Origin: an uncultured Ruminococcus sp.
GTDB taxonomy: Bacteria > Bacillota > Clostridia > Oscillospirales > CAG-272
NCBI GenBank assembly: GCA_902783905.1
Contig: CACZSP010000084.1
Span: 1-9,645 of the forward strand
DNA: 9,645 bases
Direction: 5' to 3'
Positions 1-4,716 of the stretch are shown piece after piece. How positions within the stretch are numbered: the stretch's first letter is position 1; the number at the start of each line of letters is the position of its first letter. Below the pieces are notes generated by a model, which was not told the origin of the DNA, did no database searches, and saw only the letters and a list, made by a program, of their open reading frames with translations. The translations under genes were made by a program, and so were the position numbers.

Positions 1-169
1 AGGTGGCGGTAAGCGTGATGTCTTTGGTCAGCTTGTAGCTTCCGTCGGCGGTCATTGCCGCGAAATCTTCGGCGGACGCGATCGGAGCGGGATCATCCGC
101 GCTCACGCAGACGAAGGCGACTGAGAGGATCATCAGCACGCTGATGGTGATGGCGAGAATCTTGCGCAT
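1..169 (-). CDS. Secreted surface protein, N-terminal part only (paralogue of the next gene)
   Basis: Reading the minus strand from the ATG at 169-167 gives about 56 codons that stay open to the window edge, so the gene is incomplete. The protein begins MRKILAITISVLMILSVAF, a basic start followed by a hydrophobic stretch ending near VSA, which is a typical Sec signal peptide. The segment after it contains SAEDFAAM, a Tyr-Lys-Leu and DITLT, and lines up without gaps with TAEEFAAM, YYL and DITLT of the 508-residue protein encoded just upstream (264-1790). The two are therefore tandem paralogues. A ribosome binding site AAGGAG (complement of 178-183) lies 8 nt before the ATG and supports the start. 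No promoter of its own is obvious in the 94-nt gap, so it may be co-transcribed with the upstream gene. The function is unknown beyond being an exported, probably repeat-containing surface protein. Confidence 0.85.
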   Translation of the reverse strand, partial: MRKILAITISVLMILSVAFVCVSADDPAPIASAEDFAAMTADGSYKLTKDITLTAT

Positions 170-215
170 TTTGTAAACTCCTTGTATCTTAAAATTTATT
201 ATTTTGTTGTGGAAA

Positions 216-259
216 TACCCGCCGGCCGGGCTCGCTTCTGCGCGTCCGGACGGCGGGTA
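216..259 (-). terminator. Large GC-rich hairpin between the two paralogues (partial terminator or processing site)
   Basis: Arms 216-230 and 245-259 pair over 15 positions with one G·A mismatch (225/250) and one G·U-type pair (230/245). The loop is about 14 nt. On the minus strand it begins 4 nt after the stop codon of the 508-residue gene, which is where a terminator would sit. The downstream run is only TATTTCC, so the U-tract is poor. It may be a leaky terminator that lowers expression of the second paralogue, or a 3' end stabiliser. The pairing is seen directly and the role is inferred. Confidence 0.55.
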
Positions 260-263
260 AAAA

Positions 264-1790
264 TCAGTTTTTACTTGTCTTGAGCGATACTGCCATTCCG
301 AAGACCGAAACGACGGCAAGGGCGATGACCCAGACGACCGAATCGCCGGTAACGGGAGTTGCCGGAGTGGTGCCGGGATCGGGAGTTGTTGCCGACATGG
401 CGGCGATCTTCGCGTTGATGTCGGCGACGGAGGCGATCGCCACCTTGGCGGCGAGATCGGCGCTCATCGGGATCTCGTTGGGGGAAGGAGTCCCGTCGGA
501 GGCGGGAGCGGCGTATGAGAAGTATTTGGTCGAGTCGGTGACGTAGTTGCCCTCGAGGTCGTACTTGGTCGAGTCGTCGCCTGAAAGACCGATAAACACG
601 GCGTGCTTGTCGTCCTTTGCGGTAACGCTGCCGCTGCCGTAGCAGTTTTTGATCGAGTTATCGTGGCAGTTCGAATAAGCCATGAACTGGGAAACGAAAG
701 TGGAATCTCCCGTTCCGGTGATAGCCGCGGTATTGACGCAGTCGGTGATGACGGCGTAGGAATACCAGCCTCTTTCAGCGCCCGTGGAATCGAGCTTGGT
801 GGCGCCGTAGAGGTAACCGACAAGTCCGCCGGCGTAGGAGCCGCCGGAGGTCACGGGACCGTTGTTAGTGCAGTTTTTGAGGGTGAGGACCTGAGTGACG
901 TTGAGTTCCGGCTTCTTGGGGTTGCTGCCGTCCTCGGGAGTGGAAGCGCGACCGACGATTCCGCCGCACTGTCCGTTGGTGGCGTCCAGCGTTCCGTTGT
1001 TGACGCATCCGGTGATCGTGACCGACTGGTCGCCTCCCTGAGGCGAGGGAGACATCGTGGCAAGGATGCCGCCCATATTGGCGGTTCCGCCGACGCTGGT
1101 GATTTTGCCGTTGTTTACGCAGTCGATGAAGGTGGATCCGAAGGCGGATCCGGCTATCCCGGCGATGTAGTGAGTGCCGGAGATACCCGTAAGGGCGCTG
1201 ATGTCTCCGTTGTTGACGCACCTGATATAGGTGGCGGCGGAATATTTGACCGAGTTGCCTACGATACCGCCTATACGGTTCTTTCCTTTGCTTCCGGAGA
1301 TCGCGCCGTCATTGACGCAGTCGGTGAAGGTGGAGGGGATCTTGTTGTCCTTGCTGGCTCCGGATATGGTGTTGAGCTGACCTACGAGACCGCCGGCGTA
1401 CTTGCCGTCGCCCGTCTGGGAGACGGAAGCCTTATTGGTGACCTTGGTAAGCGTCAGGTTGGCGCCGGTCGCGCAGAGGGCTCCGACGTTGGCGGTGGAC
1501 GTGACCGATCCGGCGACTGTGAGGTTCGTAACGGTGGCGCTCGTCAGTTTGTCGAAAACCGGTTTGCCGCTGACGGTGACGGTGTGGCCGTTCCCGTCGA
1601 GGGTGCCCTTGAATTCGGCGTAGGAATCGGTAAGTGTGATGTCGGCGTCAAGATAGTACTTGCCTTCGGCATCCATGGCCGCAAATTCCTCGGCGGTCTT
1701 TACCGCCGTTCCCTCCGCCGCGGAAATACCGACGACGGCGAGCGAAAGGATCATTACGGCGCAGAGAAGAGTTGAAACGATTTTGCGCAT
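264..1790 (-). CDS. Secreted wall-anchored repeat protein (GLUG-like / beta-helix-type repeats)
   Basis: The product has 508 residues. Residues 1-24 form a signal peptide (MRKIVSTLLCAVMILSLAV, with a likely cleavage after ISA). Residues 30-75 contain a strand-rich segment with GTLDGNGHTV, a motif common at the start of right-handed beta-helix surface proteins. From about residue 85 to 400 there are roughly eight repeats of 32-45 residues. Each has a C-V-N-N-G-x-I-T-like turn (Cys at 158, 191, 224, 262, 307, 351, 383) followed by a Gly-rich G-G-[IL]-V-G segment (133-137, 174-178, 277-280, 321-325), which resembles the GLUG motif. Residues 468-478 are Thr/Pro-rich. TPVTG at 478-482, a hydrophobic segment (484-502) and a K..K tail form a variant sortase sorting signal. 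The ATG at 1790 is preceded by AAAGGAGT about 8 nt upstream and a strong promoter. It is probably an adhesin-like or structural surface protein. No catalytic motif is seen and the ligand is unknown. Confidence 0.88.
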   Translation of the reverse strand: MRKIVSTLLCAVMILSLAVVGISAAEGTAVKTAEEFAAMDAEGKYYLDADITLTDSYAEFKGTLDGNGHTVTVSGKPVFDKLTSATVTNLTVAGSVTSTANVGALCATGANLTLTKVTNKASVSQTGDGKYAGGLVGQLNTISGASKDNKIPSTFTDCVNDGAISGSKGKNRIGGIVGNSVKYSAATYIRCVNNGDISALTGISGTHYIAGIAGSAFGSTFIDCVNNGKITSVGGTANMGGILATMSPSPQGGDQSVTITGCVNNGTLDATNGQCGGIVGRASTPEDGSNPKKPELNVTQVLTLKNCTNNGPVTSGGSYAGGLVGYLYGATKLDSTGAERGWYSYAVITDCVNTAAITGTGDSTFVSQFMAYSNCHDNSIKNCYGSGSVTAKDDKHAVFIGLSGDDSTKYDLEGNYVTDSTKYFSYAAPASDGTPSPNEIPMSADLAAKVAIASVADINAKIAAMSATTPDPGTTPATPVTGDSVVWVIALAVVSVFGMAVSLKTSKN

Positions 1791-1843
1791 GGGAAATACT
1801 CCTTTTTGCTTGCTTCGAAGATTGTTATTTTATATTTAAAATT

Positions 1844-1872
1844 ATTATATCAAATTAAAAACAACGAGTCAA
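1844..1872 (-). promoter_or_regulatory. SigA-type promoter for the surface-protein pair
   Basis: On the minus strand TTGACT (complement of 1867-1872) is followed by exactly 17 nt and then a perfect TATAAT (complement of 1844-1849). Transcription would start near 1837, giving a leader of about 45 nt before the ATG at 1790, with AAAGGAGT in between. This is one mismatch from the full housekeeping consensus. Confidence 0.88.
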
Positions 1873-1874
1873 CC

Positions 1875-1921
1875 TTTTTTGAAAAAAAAGTGTTTTTTTC
1901 GCGTCTTTTTTTGCTTTTTTT
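1875..1921 (-). promoter_or_regulatory. A/T-tract array upstream of the -35 (UP element or bent DNA)
   Basis: Immediately upstream of the minus-strand -35 box lie five homopolymeric A or T runs of 6-8 bases, at 1875-1880, 1882-1889, 1893-1899, 1906-1912 and 1915-1921. The centres of the T runs are about 18, 13 and 9 bases apart, so they are roughly but not strictly in phase with the helix. The position fits an UP element or intrinsic curvature that boosts the surface-protein promoter. It also lies between the two divergent promoters and could affect both. The activity is inferred. Confidence 0.5.
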
Positions 1922-1976
1922 GTGACGGTTTTCGTTGGCAGGCGGAAGAGCCGGTGAATCATTTGTTTTCGTGCTA

Positions 1977-2005
1977 TTGACTTTTTCCGTTTTCAAGGAT
2001 ATAAT
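1977..2005 (+). promoter_or_regulatory. SigA-type promoter for the solute-binding protein gene
   Basis: TTGACT at 1977-1982 and TATAAT at 2000-2005 are separated by 17 nt. Transcription would begin near 2012, giving a short leader of about 35 nt with AGGAGG at 2033-2038 and the ATG at 2047. Hexamers and spacing are identical to those of the divergent promoter at 1844-1872. Confidence 0.88.
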
Positions 2006-2046
2006 TATGGTGTATTGATTCCGGAAGATTCCAGGAGGAAGAAAAG

Positions 2047-3531
2047 ATGAAAACGAAGATTTGCGGGATAACCGCATTGATGCTGATTCTGTGCCTGCTC
2101 GTTCCGGCTTTTTCGGGATGCGCCGACGGGACCAAAACCGACGACACGCAGCCGCCCGCGGCTTCGTCCGGGGCGGAGACCGAAGCGGTCACGGCGGAAG
2201 AGACCGCCGAGGAGATAGACGACAGGATAGGGAAGTACGATTTCGGCAAATCGACCTACAGGATCCTCGCACGCAAGCTGACAAGCTACGAGTATATGAC
2301 CACCGAGGACGAAGGGAATATCGTAAAAAGCGCGGTATCGAAGAGGAACCTGGATATCGAGGAACGCTTCAACGTAAAAATCGAACTGATCGAGGAACCG
2401 GGTAACTGGGACAACCGCGACGCCTTCATTAAAGTTGTTGAAAACGCCTACGCCGGCGGCACCGACGCCTACGATCTGGTTTCGACACATTCCGCCTACG
2501 CGGTAAACATAGGAATCAAAGGTTTTTCTTACAACCTGCTTGATCTTCCGGAGGTCGATCTTTCGGCTAAATGGTGGTGCCCGATGTACACCGAAAACGT
2601 CAATATCGGCGGCGCGGTCTACACGGCTGTCGGAGACATCGGATACACTCTTTACGAGTATATGATGTGCGTCTTCTACAACAAGGATCTGGCGGAGACC
2701 TATCACATCGACGACCTTTACGGGATCGCGAAAAGGGGAGAGTGGACCTACGACAAGATGCTCGAACTCTCCCGGGACGTTCACGCCGATCTGAACTCGT
2801 CGGGCGTCCCCGACGACGGCGATCTTTTCGGCCTTGCGATGAGCGGGCACGCCTGCCGTCTCTCAGCCACCGCCTGGGATACGAAGATCACCGTCAGGGA
2901 CGACACCGGAAAACAGGTGATGAACCTTCCGAACGACAAGTATATCGAAGCTTACGCAAAGCTTTACACCTCGATCTGGGAGAACCCGGAGCAGGTGGTG
3001 TTCAAAGGCGAGGGCGCGTCGCACGATCCCGAATTCGTCGCAGGGCATATCCTCTTCTTCCCGGAAAAGCTTGCCGAAGCCGCGAAAATGCGCGACATGA
3101 CTTCGGACTACGGGATCCTCCCGTATCCGAAATACGATTCGGATCAGAAGGAGTACATTTCCTCTGCCCGCGACGCCATGAACGCAGTGTCGGTGATGAG
3201 GAACATATCGGATAAGGAAAAGGCCGGAGCGGTTACCGAGGCGCTCTGCATGTACGGAAGGAAATACGTCACTCCCGCTTACTACGAGACGACGCTGAAA
3301 TACAGATATCTGAACGATCCCGACGCCGTTTACATGCTTGATCTCATCCGCGACACCATGACCTTCGATTTTGCCATGACCTTCACAAACTCCTTGGGAC
3401 TCGTTTATTCCATTATGGGAGACAATATCAGCAACAAGGTAAAGGATATTTCGTCGACTCTGCGAAGCGCGGGAAAATCCAACGCGCGCAAACTGGACGA
3501 CATCTATTCGGCGTACGAAAAGATAAAATAA
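2047..3531 (+). CDS. Extracellular solute-binding lipoprotein (ABC importer type)
   Basis: The product has 494 residues. The N-terminus is a lipoprotein signal (basic MKTK, hydrophobic core, FSGC with the modified Cys at 25), followed by an Ala/Thr/Glu-rich linker to about residue 58. The mature part looks like a family 1 (UgpB/MalE-like) solute-binding protein. It has the segments AYDLVSTHSAYAVN and GDIGYTLYEYMMCVFYNKD. It also has a GEWTYDKMLELSRDV...DLNSSGVPDDGDLFG stretch whose spaced acidic residues recall the calcium-loop insertion common in clostridial sugar-binding proteins. It would capture a ligand, probably a carbohydrate, at the outer face of the membrane for an ABC permease. No permease, ATPase, regulator or hydrolase gene adjoins it: surface-protein genes diverge to the left and rpmH follows on the right. 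It is therefore an orphan, and its transporter partner must be encoded elsewhere. The start is fixed by AGGAGG 8 nt upstream and by its own promoter. The ligand cannot be told from sequence. Confidence 0.87.
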   Translation: MKTKICGITALMLILCLLVPAFSGCADGTKTDDTQPPAASSGAETEAVTAEETAEEIDDRIGKYDFGKSTYRILARKLTSYEYMTTEDEGNIVKSAVSKRNLDIEERFNVKIELIEEPGNWDNRDAFIKVVENAYAGGTDAYDLVSTHSAYAVNIGIKGFSYNLLDLPEVDLSAKWWCPMYTENVNIGGAVYTAVGDIGYTLYEYMMCVFYNKDLAETYHIDDLYGIAKRGEWTYDKMLELSRDVHADLNSSGVPDDGDLFGLAMSGHACRLSATAWDTKITVRDDTGKQVMNLPNDKYIEAYAKLYTSIWENPEQVVFKGEGASHDPEFVAGHILFFPEKLAEAAKMRDMTSDYGILPYPKYDSDQKEYISSARDAMNAVSVMRNISDKEKAGAVTEALCMYGRKYVTPAYYETTLKYRYLNDPDAVYMLDLIRDTMTFDFAMTFTNSLGLVYSIMGDNISNKVKDISSTLRSAGKSNARKLDDIYSAYEKIK

Positions 3532-3542
3532 CGTCCGGATTT

Positions 3543-3590
3543 CCCGCAAATGCGGGCTCTGGAGCGGCTTTTCCGCGGATATTTTAATTT
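3543..3590 (+). terminator. Possible weak terminator after the solute-binding protein gene
   Basis: Two small hairpins follow the stop codon: CCCGC (3543-3547) with GCGGG (3552-3556) around an AAAT loop, and GCGG (3564-3567) with CCGC (3573-3576) around CTTTT. The sequence after them is ATATTTTAATTTT, T-rich but not a clean U-run. It separates the upstream gene from the rpmH promoter. The termination role is plausible but not strongly supported. Confidence 0.4.
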
Positions 3591-3595
3591 TACTA

Positions 3596-3625
3596 TTGAC
3601 AAACCGCTCGGTTCCGTTATATAAT
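3596..3625 (+). promoter_or_regulatory. Consensus SigA promoter of the rpmH-rnpA-yidD-yidC-jag cluster
   Basis: A perfect TTGACA (3596-3601) is followed by 18 nt and a perfect TATAAT (3620-3625). The start point would be near 3632, leaving a leader of about 65 nt before rpmH. A strong promoter is expected for a ribosomal protein gene. No other clear promoter is seen before jag. Confidence 0.88.
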
Positions 3626-3655
3626 TATATGTCATTGTGTACGGGCGTTTTCCCC

Positions 3656-3673
3656 CGGAGCGCAACGCTTCCG
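3656..3673 (+). other. Small stem-loop in the rpmH leader
   Basis: CGGAGCG (3656-3662) pairs with CGC-T-TCCG (3666-3673) around a CAA triloop, with a single bulged T at 3669. It lies in the predicted 5' leader, 11 nt before the Shine-Dalgarno sequence. It could protect the 5' end or take part in feedback control by L34, but neither is shown by sequence. Confidence 0.4.
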
Positions 3674-3698
3674 AATTAAGAAACAAGGAGGTGCCGAA

Positions 3699-3833
3699 AT
3701 GCTCAGAACATATCAGCCCAAAAAGCTTCAGCGTCAGAAAGAGCACGGATTCAGAAAAAGAATGAAGACCCGTGACGGCAGAGAAGTCCTAAAGAGAAGG
3801 CGCGCCAAAGGCAGAAAGAGACTGTCTTACTGA
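3699..3833 (+). CDS. rpmH: 50S ribosomal protein L34
   Basis: A 44-codon gene. The product starts MLRTYQPKK and contains HGFRKRM, a RDGREVLKRRRAKGRK core and ends RLSY. This is the standard bL34 pattern (K-R-T-[YF]-Q-P, then H-G-F-x-x-R-M, then R-R-x-K-G-R-x-x-L), at the family's usual length. L34 is a very basic protein of the large ribosomal subunit. It sits first in the conserved block with rnpA, which supports the call. The Shine-Dalgarno AAGGAGGTG (3685-3693) is fully complementary to the 16S rRNA tail and lies 5 nt from the ATG. The second residue, Leu, is a small departure from the usual Lys. Expression should be high given the consensus promoter. Confidence 0.97.
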   Translation: MLRTYQPKKLQRQKEHGFRKRMKTRDGREVLKRRRAKGRKRLSY

Positions 3834-3846
3834 AGAGATTACCTTG

Positions 3847-3886
3847 CGGGGGCTGAAAGAAGGACGATTCCTTTTTGCAGCCCCCG
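3847..3886 (+). other. Long perfect-type stem-loop in the rpmH-rnpA gap
   Basis: Positions 3847-3864 pair with 3869-3886 over 18 positions: 16 Watson-Crick pairs, one G·U (3859/3874) and one A·G mismatch (3856/3877), closed by a CGAT tetraloop. The lower stem is CGGGGGCTG against CAGCCCCCG. No U-tract follows (the next bases are AAAACAAATAACC), so it is not a normal intrinsic terminator. It starts 13 nt after the rpmH stop. It may be an RNase III-type processing site or a 3' stabiliser that lets abundant rpmH mRNA be uncoupled from low-level rnpA. The structure is seen and the role inferred. Confidence 0.7.
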
Positions 3887-3934
3887 AAAACAAATAACCG
3901 GTGTGTAAACGGAAGCGCGCACGGAGCGAAAACG

Positions 3935-4339
3935 ATGAAAAATATCGCGATTACAGAAAACCATCTTTTTCAGAAGGCATACGCGTCGCAGAAGAGCGTC
4001 AGGGGAAGGTACGTATACGTCTACGTCCTCCGCGACAAAGCGGCGGGACGGATCACGAAAGCCGATCCTCTCTCGCGCGTCCACAACCGCCTCGGACTGA
4101 CGGTAGGAAAAAAGATCGGCGGAGCCGTCGAGCGCGTCCGCGCCCGCAGGCTGCTCAGAGAATCCTACCGGCTTATCGAAAAGGACGGGGACGGCAGACT
4201 CGGACACGGGTATCTGATCGTACTGGCGGCGTCGGGAAGGATTAACGGCGCCAAAATGCCGGAAGTGCGGGAGGATATCGAAAAGTCCTTTGTCAAGCTC
4301 GGGATCCTCAAGCCCGCGCCGGTGCCCGGAAAAGAATGA
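3935..4339 (+). CDS. rnpA: Ribonuclease P protein component
   Basis: The product has 134 residues and is the protein subunit of RNase P, which assists the catalytic RNA in removing 5' leaders from tRNA precursors. Recognisable parts are the early F-Q-K-A-Y segment (12-16), the central strand NRLGLTVGKKIGGAV (51-65) and the basic helix RVRARRLLRES (67-77). Length and position after rpmH fit the family. In the helix the usual R-N-R signature reads R67-V68-R69, so the conserved Asn is missing. The ATG at 3935 is chosen because GGAG (3923-3926) lies 8 nt upstream and the protein then begins MKNIAITENHLF, the normal family start. An in-frame TTG at 3875 would add 20 unrelated residues and sits inside the hairpin. 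The stop codon overlaps the yidD start (ATGA, 4336-4339), so translation is probably coupled. Confidence 0.95.
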   Translation: MKNIAITENHLFQKAYASQKSVRGRYVYVYVLRDKAAGRITKADPLSRVHNRLGLTVGKKIGGAVERVRARRLLRESYRLIEKDGDGRLGHGYLIVLAASGRINGAKMPEVREDIEKSFVKLGILKPAPVPGKE

Positions 4340-4695
4340 AATATATTTGTATCGCGCTCATACGTTTCTACAGAAGATTCCTGTCGCCGCTCAAACGTCA
4401 CTCCACATGCAGGTTCACACCTACGTGCTCTGCCTATGCCCTCGAGGCATATCAAAAACGCGGCTTTTTTGCCGGAACAATTCTCACGGTCGGGAGGATC
4501 CTCCGATGCAATCCTTTTTGCGAGGGAGGATACGATCCGGTCCCCGAGAGAGGTTTCCGTCGAACCGGAGAAGCGCCGTCCGGCATCTCGCTGTATGAAA
4601 CGGACGAAGAAAAAGACGCGGGGCCGTCTCCCGCGCGGACTGAAACGGACGCCACGTCTGGCGTACCGAAAAACGGAAAGGACAGTCCCGGTTGA
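4336..4695 (+). CDS. yidD: Membrane protein insertion efficiency factor YidD
   Basis: The product has 119 residues. YidD is a small protein at the inner face of the membrane that assists YidC-dependent insertion. The family core is complete: an amphipathic N-terminus IRFYRRFLSPLK (9-20), CRFTPTCSAYALEA (25-38) and RILRCNPFCEGGYDPVP (54-70), with the conserved Cys at 25, 31 and 58. Members are usually about 70-90 residues. Here a polar tail of roughly 47 residues, rich in Thr, Glu, Lys and Pro, follows the core and has no recognisable domain. The gene overlaps rnpA by 4 nt and lies 21 nt before yidC, in the usual order. Confidence 0.95.
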   Translation: MKYICIALIRFYRRFLSPLKRHSTCRFTPTCSAYALEAYQKRGFFAGTILTVGRILRCNPFCEGGYDPVPERGFRRTGEAPSGISLYETDEEKDAGPSPARTETDATSGVPKNGKDSPG

Positions 4696-4711
4696 AACGG
4701 GATGATTTTTT
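4686..4711 (+). other. Hairpin plus T-run just before yidC (possible attenuator)
   Basis: TCCCG (4686-4690) pairs with CGGGA (4698-4702) around GTTGAAA, and TGA then TTTTTT (4706-4711) follow. The element overlaps the yidD stop codon and ends 5 nt before the yidC ATG. It has the form of a weak intrinsic terminator, although the stem is only 5 bp. It also occupies the place where the yidC ribosome binding site would normally be. It could set the yidC level through partial termination. Confidence in function is low. Confidence 0.4.
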
Positions 4712-4716
4712 AAGAG

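Noticed and set aside
850..1330. Spaced CCGTTGTTGACGCA repeats read as a CRISPR array
   Set aside because: The spacing is uneven (about 100-130 nt), the repeats are imperfect, and each encodes the C-V-N-N-G turn of the surface protein in frame.
603..1775. A 390-codon open frame on the plus strand
   Set aside because: It lies wholly opposite the 508-residue surface-protein gene, has a Gly/Val/Asp-rich composition typical of an antisense frame, no promoter or ribosome binding site and no recognisable domain. The minus-strand gene has a signal peptide, repeats, sorting signal and promoter.
2005..2850. A 281-codon open frame on the minus strand
   Set aside because: It is antisense to the solute-binding lipoprotein, runs across that gene's promoter and start, and matches no family I recognise.
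3532..3698. A chromosomal origin beside rpmH
   Set aside because: rpmH often lies near oriC, but I see no cluster of TTATCCACA-like DnaA boxes and no dnaA or dnaN here.
3847..3886. The rpmH-rnpA hairpin as an intrinsic terminator
   Set aside because: No T-run follows on the plus strand, and rnpA has no visible promoter between the hairpin and its start.
3875..3934. An upstream TTG start that would lengthen RnpA by 20 residues
   Set aside because: The added residues do not resemble RnpA, the TTG lies inside the stem-loop at 3847-3886, and the ATG at 3935 has a properly spaced GGAG and gives the usual family start.
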